The position numbers were made by a program, and so were the translations under genes. A stretch of 64,000 nt of DNA from Adlercreutzia shanghongiae (GTDB lineage Bacteria > Actinomycetota > Coriobacteriia > Coriobacteriales > Eggerthellaceae): assembly GCF_035830635.1 (NCBI RefSeq), contig NZ_JAYMFI010000009.1:186001-250000 (forward strand), read 5' to 3'. The notes below the pieces were generated by a model. That model saw only the letters and a program-made list of their open reading frames with translations, had not been told where the DNA came from and did not search any database. Positions 23,898 to 32,393 of the stretch are shown piece by piece. The first letter of the stretch is position 1. Each line of letters begins with the position of its first letter.

Positions 23898-24479
23898 ATG
23901 ACCCGTTACGTCATGGTCGTCGACCAGAGCCGTTGCATCGGCTGCCAGTCGTGCACCGTCGCGTGCCGCACGTGGAACGATCTTCCTCTCGACATCATCT
24001 ACAACCCCGTGGTGTCCGAGGGCACGAAGGGCACTTTCCCCGACGTGTACCGCACCTGGACGCCCACCCAGTGCATGCACTGCGCCAACCCCGAGTGCGT
24101 GCCGTGCTGTCCCACCGGCGCCAGCCAGCAGGACGACGACGGCACCGTCTGGGTCGATTACGAGAAGTGCATGGGCTGCAAGGTGTGCGTGAACGCCTGC
24201 CCCTACGGCATGCGCGATGTGTCCCATATGGTGCCCCGCTTCGACCAGTACGTGCGCAAGTGCACGTTCTGCCGCAGCCGCCGCGCCGCCGACCCCGCCG
24301 CCGAGCCCTACTGCGTGGCCACCTGCCACCAGCGCGCCCGCATCTTCGGCGATATCGACGATCCCGAGAGCGAGGTGTCGAAGCTCATCAACACCAACTA
24401 TACCGAGCGCATTTTCACCGAGCTCGGCACCGACCCGCAGATCTACTACATTCCCGAGATGGGAGGTGGTGCGCGATGA
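23898..24479 (+). CDS. Four-cluster ferredoxin-type Fe-S subunit (PsrB/NrfC-like)
   Basis: A 193-residue electron-transfer subunit with four cysteine quartets: CIGCQSCTVAC, CMHCANPECVPCC, CMGCKVCVNACPYG and CTFCRSRR with CVATC. It should wire the molybdenum subunit upstream to the NrfD-type membrane subunit downstream, whose ATG overlaps its TGA stop (ATGA). It begins 3 bases after the catalytic gene, with AGGAAGGAG reaching back into that gene's end. No Tat signal, consistent with a complex on the cytoplasmic face. Confidence 0.93.
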   Translation: MTRYVMVVDQSRCIGCQSCTVACRTWNDLPLDIIYNPVVSEGTKGTFPDVYRTWTPTQCMHCANPECVPCCPTGASQQDDDGTVWVDYEKCMGCKVCVNACPYGMRDVSHMVPRFDQYVRKCTFCRSRRAADPAAEPYCVATCHQRARIFGDIDDPESEVSKLINTNYTERIFTELGTDPQIYYIPEMGGGAR

Positions 24480-25456
24480 AGCATCATTACTGGGAGGCCC
24501 CCATTGTCATCTACCTGTTCTTGGGCGGCCTGGGCGGCGGCATCTTCTTCTTGTCCGCCCTGTTCGATCTGATCATCACCCCGGGCGCGGGCCCGCTGTT
24601 CTTCGCGCCGGTGTTCTTCGCCCTGGCGGCGCTGGCCTTAGGTTGCTTCTTCCTCGTCTTCGAGCTGGGGCAGCCGCCGGTGTTCTGGCGCGTGTTCACC
24701 ACCAAGACCGCCATCATCAAGTGGGGCGCGGTGCTGCTGTCCGTGGCCATGATCTTCGGCTTCGTGTGGTGGGCAAGCTACCTGTACGTGCTCGGCTGGG
24801 AATGGACCTTCGGTCTGGCGGTCGCCCTTGAGGGCATCCGCCCGATCATGCTCGGCATCGCCGGTATCGCCGGCTTCGGCATCATGGTCTACACCGGCGT
24901 CATGCTCTCCACGCTGAAGGCCCACGCCTTCTGGGCCACGCCGGCGCTCCCGGTGCTGTTCACCGTCTCGGCGCTCTCCACCGCCTGCGCGGCTATCGCG
25001 CTGTCGTTGGGAGGGGCTGTGGACGTGAACCTTATCGGCGCGGTGGTGGCCGAGCTCATCCACGAGATCGTGCACGTGGTGGACATCGTGCTCGTCGTGG
25101 CCGAGATCACGGTGCTGCTCATCATGGTCTTGAGCTTCTACGGCGCGGGCAATGTGACGGCCCAGGCCGTGGCGAAGCGCTGGGTGCGCGGCAAGACGGC
25201 CCCCCTGTTCTGGGGCGGCATGATCTTCGGCGGCCTGGTTCTGCCCCTTCTGCTCTACATCCTGGCGGCGGGTTCTGCCGGCTCCGAGATTCTGGCGCCC
25301 ATCCTGGTGCTCTGCGGCGGTCTGCTGCTGCGCTACCTGTGCGTCTACTCCGACGAGCGCGCCCCCATCCCCGGCGAGGAGCGCTTCTACGAGCGCCTTC
25401 CCAAGAAGGACGCGGCGTTTCTTACGGCCTGGACAAAGGGCAAGAACCTGTACTAG
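24476..25456 (+). CDS. NrfD/PsrC-type membrane quinol subunit
   Basis: A 326-residue integral membrane protein with about 8-9 hydrophobic helices, starting MKHHYWEAPIVIYLFLGGL, the usual opening of NrfD/PsrC proteins, with the Gly-rich first helix GGLGGGIFF. It anchors the molybdoenzyme and Fe-S subunits and exchanges electrons with the menaquinone pool. The start is fixed by the ATGA overlap with the Fe-S gene and a GGGAGGTGG site just before it. It makes this the only molybdoenzyme in the window with an obvious membrane partner. Confidence 0.92.
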   Translation: MKHHYWEAPIVIYLFLGGLGGGIFFLSALFDLIITPGAGPLFFAPVFFALAALALGCFFLVFELGQPPVFWRVFTTKTAIIKWGAVLLSVAMIFGFVWWASYLYVLGWEWTFGLAVALEGIRPIMLGIAGIAGFGIMVYTGVMLSTLKAHAFWATPALPVLFTVSALSTACAAIALSLGGAVDVNLIGAVVAELIHEIVHVVDIVLVVAEITVLLIMVLSFYGAGNVTAQAVAKRWVRGKTAPLFWGGMIFGGLVLPLLLYILAAGSAGSEILAPILVLCGGLLLRYLCVYSDERAPIPGEERFYERLPKKDAAFLTAWTKGKNLY

Positions 25457-25476
25457 GCTTGACTTGACACGACGGA

Positions 25477-25505
25477 CGGGGCGCAAAGCCGAGCGCGGCG
25501 CCCCG
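25477..25505 (+). other. Hairpin in the 77-bp gap inside the ten-gene operon
   Basis: CGGGGCG (25477-25483) and CGCCCCG (25499-25505) can pair across a 15-base loop. It separates the three-subunit complex genes from the downstream seven and may set their relative expression. Confidence 0.4.
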
Positions 25506-25533
25506 CCCCGCACAACGAAAGGGGGCTTCGGCC

Positions 25534-26472
25534 ATGGACGAGATCCGGATAACCGACGCGCTGACCGGCGCCGTTATCGCCGTGGCCCCCGATGGCAACA
25601 CGGCGCGCGTATCCGAGGGGGAAGACCGGCACCTGTCCCCGTCGGTCTTCTTCCCCGGATGCTCGCTGCTGAACTACGCCCCGGCGCTCGTCTCCGTTCT
25701 GGCGGACTTCCTCGCGCAGGCGGGGGTCGCGGACGGCACCTCGCTTCTGTGCTGCGGCAAGATCCTCGATTTCGAGGAGGACGGCGCTGTCCGGCGCGCC
25801 GCCGCAGACGAGGCCCTGCGCACCGCGGTGGCCGCAGCGGGCGTCGAGCGCATCGTGGCCGCGTGCCCGAACTGCGCCGCCGCTTTGAAGCGCGCCCTTT
25901 CGGGAGGGGAGGGCGCGCCGGCGGTTGAGGTGGCGCCGCTGCCCCGGGTGCTGGCCGAGATGGGCTGCCGTATCGATGAGGATGTCGTGGCCCGCGTGCT
26001 TGAGGCCAAGAGACGCGCCGCCGACGGCGAGATGCGCCTGTGGGTGCACGATTCCTGTCCCGACCGCGATGGCTACGGCTTCGGAAGGGGCGTGCGCGCC
26101 CTGCTGCCGGATTCCCTGCTTATCGAAGAGAACCTGATGCCCTCGTCCCGCTGCTGCGGATCTGCGGCTCGGGCGGCCGGCCGCTTCGAGGCGGCGCTCG
26201 CCCAAGGGGCCCGGCGCGGCGACGAGGCGGCCTCCCACGGTGCGAGCGCCCTGGTGACGGCCTGCATGAGCTGCGCGCCCTCGCTCGCTTTGGCCCAGGA
26301 GGCGCTGCCGGTGGTTCACTACTTGGAATTCATCTGCGACTATCCCATGGACTGGCGCGCGTCTGCCCGCCCTATGGCCCTGCGCTTTCTCTTGGAAGAC
26401 GAGGGCGAGAGGGCAAGGTGCGACGGCCGGGCCTTCATGAGCCTGTCCCCGTGCGCGGGAGGTGCCCTGTGA
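25534..26472 (+). CDS. Cysteine-rich CCG-domain protein (HdrB/GlpC-like)
   Basis: A 312-residue protein with two CCG (DUF224) domains. The first has FFPGCSLLNYAP, CCGK and CPNC. The second has HDSCPDRDG, CCGSAAR and CMSC. In heterodisulfide reductase HdrB, GlpC and LutA such motifs bind unusual [4Fe-4S] clusters for disulfide or quinone-linked redox reactions. There is no N-terminal ferredoxin domain here, unlike the related protein at 32390. Its TGA overlaps the GTG start of the next molybdoenzyme gene (GTGA), implying translational coupling and a physical partnership. It may take the place of an Fe-S subunit for that enzyme; this is inference. Confidence 0.82.
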   Translation: MDEIRITDALTGAVIAVAPDGNTARVSEGEDRHLSPSVFFPGCSLLNYAPALVSVLADFLAQAGVADGTSLLCCGKILDFEEDGAVRRAAADEALRTAVAAAGVERIVAACPNCAAALKRALSGGEGAPAVEVAPLPRVLAEMGCRIDEDVVARVLEAKRRAADGEMRLWVHDSCPDRDGYGFGRGVRALLPDSLLIEENLMPSSRCCGSAARAAGRFEAALAQGARRGDEAASHGASALVTACMSCAPSLALAQEALPVVHYLEFICDYPMDWRASARPMALRFLLEDEGERARCDGRAFMSLSPCAGGAL

Positions 26473-28706
26473 GCTGCATCGAGGAGCGTCCGAGCAACTG
26501 CCAGTACTGCGGCTACGACTGCGCCGTCATCGCCACGGTGGAGGACGGCCGCGTGACGAAGCTTCGCCCCGACCCCGCGCGCTACCCCTACGGCGCCTCG
26601 GTCATGGCCTCCTGCAAGCGCTGGCCCATGAACGTGGAGGCCCTCGATGCCCCCGACCGCATCAACTTCCCGCTGCGCCGCAAAGGCGAGCGGGGGAGCG
26701 GCCAGTGGGAGCGCGTGAGCTGGGACGAGGCCTTAGACGACATCGCGGCGCGCTTGGCCGATCTGGCCGCCGAGCACGGGCCTGCCACCCTGGCGAGCGC
26801 CATCGGCGGCCCCCACTGCTCCTTTTGGCCCCTGCATAGGTTCATGAACCGCTTCGGCTCTCCCAACAACATGGGCATCGGGCAGATCTGCTGGAATCCG
26901 CGCATCTGGATGGACATGGTCACCTTCGGCTGGACTGTGGAGGCCGACATCGTGGCCGGCCTCACCGAGTGCCTCTTCATCTGGGGCACGAACCCGGCCC
27001 ATTCCGACAACTCCGCCTTCTGGGCCCATATCCAGGCTTATGCCGCCGGCGCGGGGTCGCTCGTGGTGGTGGACCCGCGCAAGACCGAGGCGGCCGAGAT
27101 CGCCGACGTGTGGCTGCCGGTACGCCCGGGAACCGACGCGGTGCTGGCCTTGGGCCTTCTGAACGTGATCATCGACGAAGGGCTTACCGACGACGATTTC
27201 ATGGAAGCCTGGTGTCACGGCTTCGACGAGCTGGCCCGTGCCGTGGCCCCCTGGACCCCTGAGGAGGTCGCCCAGGTGTGCGGCGTTCCCGCGGAGGATA
27301 TCCGCCGCGCCGCGCGACTGTTCGGGCGCGCCCGGGCGGCGGCCATCGTGTCGGGCCGCGGCATCGACCAGCTGGGTCGCGCCGTGCCCCACATCCACCG
27401 GGGCATCTGCTGTCTGCGCGCCGTCACGGGCAACGTGGACGTGCCGGGCAGCTGCCTTCTGGCCGAGGCGCCGGACTTCGTGAGCGAGCTTGTCATGGAG
27501 CAGAGCGACGAGGTGGCCGAAGGGTGCTGGGAGGCCTCGCTCAACCGCGGGCGCACGCCGCTTCAGAGCTTCGACGGCTACGATGCCCTGCGCGCGCTCA
27601 CCGAGAAGCTCGGGCGCACGCCGCCCATGCGCTATCTCACCTCGGCTCTGCCCGACTACGTGCTCACCGCCATGGAGACCGGCGAGCCCTATCCGGTGCG
27701 CGCCCTTATCGTGAACGCCACCAACCCGCTGCTCACCTACGGCGACTCGCTGCGGGTACGCCGGGCTTTGGAAGGGCTCGATCTGCTCGTGGTGCTCGAG
27801 TACCACATGACGCCCACGGCGGCTCTGGCCGACTACGTGCTGCCCGCGGCCGGAGCCCTCGAGCGCCCGGTGCTGCAGGTGCACGGCGGCGTGGCCAACG
27901 CGGCCTACGGCGGACCCGCTGCGGTGGCGCCCCTTTACGAACGCAAGCGCGACTACGACGTGTTCCGCGAGCTGGGCCTGCGCCTGGGCCAAGAGGACGC
28001 GTGGCCCGAGGAGACTTTGGAAGAGGCCTTCGCCGCGAGCCTGGCGCCCACGGGCCTTTCCTGGGAGGAGTTCTGCGCCACGGGCCTGTACTGGCCCGCG
28101 CCCACGCCGCGCAAGCACGAGCAGCTTGGGCGTGACGGCGCGCCCCGGGGGTTTGCCACCACGACGGGCAAGATCGAGCTCGCAAGCGAGCTTCTTCCTC
28201 GCTTCGGCGGCCCGCGCGTGCCCGAGCCGGTGCTCGCCGGGCGCCTGGGTGAGGAGGCGCCCGGGGCGGGGGAGCGGCTCATCTTGGTGACGGGAGCCCG
28301 CCGCCAGCCCTATAATGCCTCGATGTACTTCGAGAACCCGCGCTTCCGCGCCCAGTGCCCGGCGCCGCAGGCCACGGTGAGCCCTGCCACGGCGGCGCGC
28401 CTCGGGCTTGTCGCGGGCGAGGCGGTGGAACTTGAGACCGTGGCCGGCACGGCGCGCTTTTTGCTGGACATCGCCCCCATGCGCGACGATACGGTGAGCG
28501 CCGACTACGGTTGGTGGCGTCCCGAGGACGACCCGGCCGCGCCGCACTTCGGCGCCATGGAGGAGTCCAACGCAAACCTGCTCACGGTGTGCGCCAAAGA
28601 CGAGCCGCTCATCGGCACCTGGAGCTACAACGCGATTCCCTGCCGCTTGAGGCCCTATGCGGGGCGTCTCGGCTGGCAAGACGATACGGATACGACAAGT
28701 CTTTGA
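26469..28706 (+). CDS. Second molybdopterin oxidoreductase catalytic subunit of the operon
   Basis: A 745-residue bis-MGD enzyme with no Tat signal. N-terminal CQYCGYDC plus a later Cys (ASCKRWPMN) would hold a [4Fe-4S] cluster. Molybdopterin blocks are WGTNPAHSDNS, VVDPRKTEAAEIADVWLPV, NATNPLLTYGD and the C-terminal domain from about 600. A Cys in QICWNPR lies where the 21012 enzyme has LCWIPT and is the candidate Mo ligand. It is clearly related to that enzyme but lacks the long repeat tail. The GTG at 26469 overlaps the previous stop, with GGGAGG 5 bases upstream. No Fe-S electron-transfer subunit of its own follows, so it may share the one at 23898 or use the CCG protein. Confidence 0.85.
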   Translation: MSCIEERPSNCQYCGYDCAVIATVEDGRVTKLRPDPARYPYGASVMASCKRWPMNVEALDAPDRINFPLRRKGERGSGQWERVSWDEALDDIAARLADLAAEHGPATLASAIGGPHCSFWPLHRFMNRFGSPNNMGIGQICWNPRIWMDMVTFGWTVEADIVAGLTECLFIWGTNPAHSDNSAFWAHIQAYAAGAGSLVVVDPRKTEAAEIADVWLPVRPGTDAVLALGLLNVIIDEGLTDDDFMEAWCHGFDELARAVAPWTPEEVAQVCGVPAEDIRRAARLFGRARAAAIVSGRGIDQLGRAVPHIHRGICCLRAVTGNVDVPGSCLLAEAPDFVSELVMEQSDEVAEGCWEASLNRGRTPLQSFDGYDALRALTEKLGRTPPMRYLTSALPDYVLTAMETGEPYPVRALIVNATNPLLTYGDSLRVRRALEGLDLLVVLEYHMTPTAALADYVLPAAGALERPVLQVHGGVANAAYGGPAAVAPLYERKRDYDVFRELGLRLGQEDAWPEETLEEAFAASLAPTGLSWEEFCATGLYWPAPTPRKHEQLGRDGAPRGFATTTGKIELASELLPRFGGPRVPEPVLAGRLGEEAPGAGERLILVTGARRQPYNASMYFENPRFRAQCPAPQATVSPATAARLGLVAGEAVELETVAGTARFLLDIAPMRDDTVSADYGWWRPEDDPAAPHFGAMEESNANLLTVCAKDEPLIGTWSYNAIPCRLRPYAGRLGWQDDTDTTSL

Positions 28707-28722
28707 GAAAGGACGGGATCTC

Positions 28723-29583
28723 ATGACCCAACGCAAATGCGCCCTGCTCATCTTCAGCAAGCCGCCCCTGCCCGGTCTCGTGAAGACGCGGCTGACCCAT
28801 GAGCACGGCGGCATCCTGAGCCCGGAGCAGGCCGCGGAGTTCTTCCGCCGGAGCCTGTACGACGTGAGCGAGCTTGCCATGCACGCGCTCATCGAGCTGC
28901 AGCAGGAAAACGACGCGCTCGTAGCCGCCGACCCTAAGGCCGACGCCATCATCTACGACTTTTTCGTGTCCACCACGCCTGCCGAGAACGTCGAGCGCAT
29001 GCGCGAGACGTTCGAGGCCATCGGCCCGTGGCCTTTGGAGGTGCACTACCTCACCGATGCCGGCGCCACCTTCGACGACCACTTCGACGACGCCTTCTCG
29101 CAGCTGTTCGCCCTGGGCTACGACACGGTGGTCTCGGTGGGAGGCGATATTCCCACCCTGCCCAAGAGCCACATCACCCAGGCCTTCCAGTGGCTGAACT
29201 ACTTCCGTTCTCTGGGCACGCCGGGTTTCGTGCAGGCGCCCTGCCAGGAGTGCGGCACCTCCCTTGTGGGCTGGTGCGCCGAGACGCCCATGGACAACCA
29301 GGGCGTCTACTACAACGTGAACGGCCGCGCGGCGCTCGATGCCTACGTGGAGAAGCTGAAGGAGGCCGGCGTCCCTTCGGCCTACCTGCCCCCGGTGGCC
29401 GATGTGGACGAGGCCAACGACTTGGCCCACGCCATCTCCTGCCTGCGCGCCATCGAGATGGCCGCTCCGCACCAGGGCCTGTTCGTGCCCCGACGCGTGC
29501 TCGACTGGATCAACTTCATGGGATTCAAGGTGACCACGCCCCCCAATGAGAATCACGACCCGCGTCAGTACATCGACAAGTAG
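28723..29583 (+). CDS. DUF2064 / TIGR04282-type nucleotidyl- or glycosyltransferase-like protein
   Basis: A 286-residue protein with the family's N-terminal LIFSKPPLPGLVKTRL (residues 9-24, the PGxVKTRL signature). A central VVSVGGDIPTLP resembles the GTDxPxL acidic motif of GT-A-fold transferases. The family TIGR04282 is named rSAM/selenodomain-associated transferase 1 because it co-occurs with ArsS-type radical SAM proteins. Here the adjacent radical SAM gene is of another type, but an ArsS domain is encoded at 7021-9165. The middle of the protein is longer than usual. ATG 28723 with AAAGGA upstream is chosen over the in-frame ATG at 28657, which lies inside the previous gene. Substrate unknown. 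Confidence 0.7.
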   Translation: MTQRKCALLIFSKPPLPGLVKTRLTHEHGGILSPEQAAEFFRRSLYDVSELAMHALIELQQENDALVAADPKADAIIYDFFVSTTPAENVERMRETFEAIGPWPLEVHYLTDAGATFDDHFDDAFSQLFALGYDTVVSVGGDIPTLPKSHITQAFQWLNYFRSLGTPGFVQAPCQECGTSLVGWCAETPMDNQGVYYNVNGRAALDAYVEKLKEAGVPSAYLPPVADVDEANDLAHAISCLRAIEMAAPHQGLFVPRRVLDWINFMGFKVTTPPNENHDPRQYIDK

Positions 29584-29589
29584 GACGTT

Positions 29590-30915
29590 ATGGAACAGAA
29601 GCTGATGGAAAAGACGCTGGCGCTGTGTCCGGAGTGCCTCGCGCCTTTGCCGGCGATTATCTCGGAGGACGTTGAGGGCGTCGTGTGGATGGAGCGCACC
29701 TGCCCCGAGCACGGCGAGGTGCGCACGCGCATCTGGCCCGATGCCGCGCACTACCGCTGGCTGCAGTCGCTGGCGCTGCCCAAGACGGCGCCGAAGCCCA
29801 ACTGCCCTGCCGGCGCGCCCTGTCCTGCCGGCTGCGGCACCTGCGCCCGCCACGAGCGGCGCGGCACGCTTTTGGAAATCGAGGTCACCCGCGCCTGCAA
29901 CCTGCACTGCCCGGTGTGCTTCATGAGCGCTGACGACCCTACGGGCGACCCGACGCTGGAGGAGATCGGCGCCATGTACGACGTCATCGCCCGCGCCGTG
30001 GGCACCGACGGGGCCGTGCAGCTCACCGGCGGCGAGCCCACCTGCCGCGCCGATCTGCCCCAGATTATCCGCATGGGGCGCGAGAAGGGCTTCTGGGGCA
30101 TCGAGGTGAACACCAACGGCCTGGTCATCGCGAGCCGCCCAGGATATCTGGAGCGTCTCGTGGAAGCGGGGCTCACCGGCGTGTACCTGTCCTTCGACGG
30201 GCTGACCGGCGAGGTGTACGAGGCCACCTGCGGCCGCGACATCCTGGACGTGAAGCTGCGCGCCATCGAGCGGTGCCGCGAGGCGGGAATCCAGGTGGTG
30301 CTCTCTGTGGCCGTGGTGTCCGGCTCCAACGACGGGCAGCTCGGCGACCTTCTGCGCTTCTGCCTTGATAACGCCGATGTGGTGGCGGGGCTCGCCCTGC
30401 AGCCGGCCTTCACCTCCGGTCGCTTCGAGGCCGAGCGGGAAAGCGCCCTTACGGCGGGGGACGTCATCTTCAAGATGGCCGAGCAGTCCGACGGGCTTCT
30501 GGATGCGGAGGACTTCTGGCCGCTGGGGTGCTCCAACCCGCTGTGCGACACGGGCACCTTCCTCGTGCGCGACCGCCGCGAGCCGGCCGAGCGCTACCAT
30601 GCCACGGGCTTCTATCCGGCCACGAAATCGCTCACCTTCGACGATTACCGCGCCGCCTACAATGCCGACAGCCCCCAGGGCTCGGTCATCCCCGACATCC
30701 TGGCCTCCCGCGGCGTGCCCGTGCACGACGGGCTTTCCATCATCGTGATGAACTACATGGACGCCAACACCATGGACATCCAGCGGCTGCGCGAGTGCTC
30801 CATGATGGTGACCACCCCCGACGGGCGGGCCATCCCGTTCTGCTCGTACCATTTGACCGACGGAGCCGGGCGGCGCGTGTACGCCCCCTGGTGCAAAGAG
30901 GAGCTGAGAGACTAA
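29590..30915 (+). CDS. Radical SAM protein with N-terminal zinc-ribbon (tetraether synthase/MJ0619-like architecture)
   Basis: A 441-residue radical SAM enzyme. A rubredoxin-like ribbon (CPEC at 13-16, CPEHG at 38-42) is followed by a Cys-rich linker (CPAGAPCPAGCGTC). The SAM-cluster motif CNLHCPVC is at Cys103/107/110 and the GGEPT motif near 143. The C-terminal part (FCSYHL near residue 417) adds further Cys. The ribbon, linker and core order resembles the Tes/MJ0619 family, which makes C-C or C-S bonds on unreactive carbons. The reaction here is unknown. It starts 6 bases after the TIGR04282-type gene and its TAA overlaps the next ATG (TAATG), so it is firmly within the operon. Confidence 0.8.
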   Translation: MEQKLMEKTLALCPECLAPLPAIISEDVEGVVWMERTCPEHGEVRTRIWPDAAHYRWLQSLALPKTAPKPNCPAGAPCPAGCGTCARHERRGTLLEIEVTRACNLHCPVCFMSADDPTGDPTLEEIGAMYDVIARAVGTDGAVQLTGGEPTCRADLPQIIRMGREKGFWGIEVNTNGLVIASRPGYLERLVEAGLTGVYLSFDGLTGEVYEATCGRDILDVKLRAIERCREAGIQVVLSVAVVSGSNDGQLGDLLRFCLDNADVVAGLALQPAFTSGRFEAERESALTAGDVIFKMAEQSDGLLDAEDFWPLGCSNPLCDTGTFLVRDRREPAERYHATGFYPATKSLTFDDYRAAYNADSPQGSVIPDILASRGVPVHDGLSIIVMNYMDANTMDIQRLRECSMMVTTPDGRAIPFCSYHLTDGAGRRVYAPWCKEELRD

Positions 30916-31949
30916 TGGCCGAGAGAATCGCCCTTCACGAAGGGGCTATGGAAGTGATGGAGGCGGCCCAGTTCGCCGACACGAGCGCCGTGAGCCACCA
31001 TGTGCGCTTCGACGACGCCCTGTGCACCGGGTGCGGTTTGTGCGCGGCGTTCTGCCCCATGGAGGTCATCGCCATGGAGGACGGGCGCCCCGTGGCCGCC
31101 GCCGAGGAGGCGTGCTGGGGCTGCGAGACCTGCTCGGGCCAGTGCCCGACCCACGCCATCCGCATCGAGGCCACGGCCCAGGCCGCAGCGTCCGACGACG
31201 AACCGGTGGCCCCGCCGCTGGATGAACAGACGCGCGAGCGCTACCAGGAGTGGGCGGCCGTGCTGCGCGAGGTGCTCGGGCTGCGCTGGCACCCCGTGGC
31301 CATCTCGCTCATCAAGGCCGGCGAGCCTCTGCCCGACGTGCCCTTGCCCGAAGAGCGCCTGCGCTACTGCCAGGCGCTTATGGCGGCCCGCCGCGGCCGC
31401 GCGCTCATGATGCCGGTGAACCGCCACGCCTGTCCCGACGGCACGTCCATCCTGGGGCTCGCGCCCATTCCGGCGAAGCTCGCCTCGGGCGAGCTCTACA
31501 TCCTGTTCCACAAGCTGGATTCGGTGGAGGCGGCCCGTCGCATGGTGGCCGAGCGCCCGAGCCTGCCGTCGCGCTCGGTGCGCGCCACGGTGACCTGTCC
31601 TTTGGACGACCCGCGCTGCGAAGCCGAGGTGGTGGCCGTCATCGGCACGCCGGAGCAGATGATGTGGCTTTCCATGGCCACGTCCTACTACACCGGACAT
31701 CGCCACGACTTCCACGCCTCGGGCTACAACGCCCAGTGCGTCGAGACCACGCTCATCCCCATGACCTCCGGCGAGATCAACATCTCCTTCGGCTGCTACG
31801 GCTGCCGCGCCTCGTCGGATGTGGACGACACCCTCATGATGATGGGCATTCCCGTCTCGCTCATGGACGACGTGGTCAAGGGCCTGCGCGAGCTGGGACG
31901 CCGCGCCATTCCGCAGTCCCGCGACAAGGTGTACCTGCCGCCGTTCTAG
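30915..31949 (+). CDS. Ferredoxin-DUF169 fusion protein
   Basis: A 344-residue protein. Residues 35-85 hold two [4Fe-4S] motifs (CTGCGLCAAFC and CWGCETCSGQC). Residues ~105-344 are a DUF169 domain (VLGLRWHPVAISLI at the start, FGCYGCRASSDVDD near residue 297). DUF169 proteins are widespread in methanogens and anaerobes with no settled biochemical role; the ferredoxin module indicates a redox function. The start overlaps the upstream stop. An AGGAGG just after its stop serves the next gene. Given its neighbours, it may pass electrons between the CCG proteins and the radical SAM enzyme; this is inference. Confidence 0.8.
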   Translation: MAERIALHEGAMEVMEAAQFADTSAVSHHVRFDDALCTGCGLCAAFCPMEVIAMEDGRPVAAAEEACWGCETCSGQCPTHAIRIEATAQAAASDDEPVAPPLDEQTRERYQEWAAVLREVLGLRWHPVAISLIKAGEPLPDVPLPEERLRYCQALMAARRGRALMMPVNRHACPDGTSILGLAPIPAKLASGELYILFHKLDSVEAARRMVAERPSLPSRSVRATVTCPLDDPRCEAEVVAVIGTPEQMMWLSMATSYYTGHRHDFHASGYNAQCVETTLIPMTSGEINISFGCYGCRASSDVDDTLMMMGIPVSLMDDVVKGLRELGRRAIPQSRDKVYLPPF

Positions 31950-31958
31950 GAGGAATCT

Positions 31959-32393
31959 GTGACACGCGCCCCCTTCACCATTCGCAACGGTCGCGAAGAC
32001 GACTTGCCCTACTTAAACGCCTACGCCTTTGCCGAGGGCATGGATTCGCTGCCCTCGGCGGAGGCTGTGCGGGTCGCCGTCAACGACGAGGACGTGCCCG
32101 TGGGCTTTCTGCGCATCCGCCGCGGCGATGACGGCGTGGCCCATGTGAACCCCGTGGTCACCTGCGCCACCTGGCGCGGCTGGGGCGTGGGGCGGGCCTT
32201 GGTGGAAGAGGCGCTCGAGCGCTTCGGCGAGCTGCGCCTGGTGGCCCGAGGGGAATCAATTCCGTTCTATCGCGCGTTGGGTTTTCAGGAGCTTGGCTGG
32301 GACGACATCGCCTCTCCGATTGCCTCGGAATGCGACGGCTGCGAAATGTATGGGGAGTGCCAACCGCTTCCCATGGGAAGGAGGTTGCCGTGA
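31959..32393 (+). CDS. GNAT-family N-acetyltransferase
   Basis: A 144-residue GNAT fold: FTIRNGREDDLPYL at the start, then the acetyl-CoA-binding motif WRGWGVGRALVEEAL at about 75-89 and FYRALGFQELGW near 105-116. The C-terminal extension contains CDGCEMYGEC, three cysteines not typical of GNATs, which may bind a metal or contact an Fe-S partner. The GTG at 31959 follows AGGAGG, and its TGA overlaps the GTG of the next gene, so it is translationally coupled to the HdrD-like protein. The substrate is unknown. Confidence 0.78.
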   Translation: MTRAPFTIRNGREDDLPYLNAYAFAEGMDSLPSAEAVRVAVNDEDVPVGFLRIRRGDDGVAHVNPVVTCATWRGWGVGRALVEEALERFGELRLVARGESIPFYRALGFQELGWDDIASPIASECDGCEMYGECQPLPMGRRLP

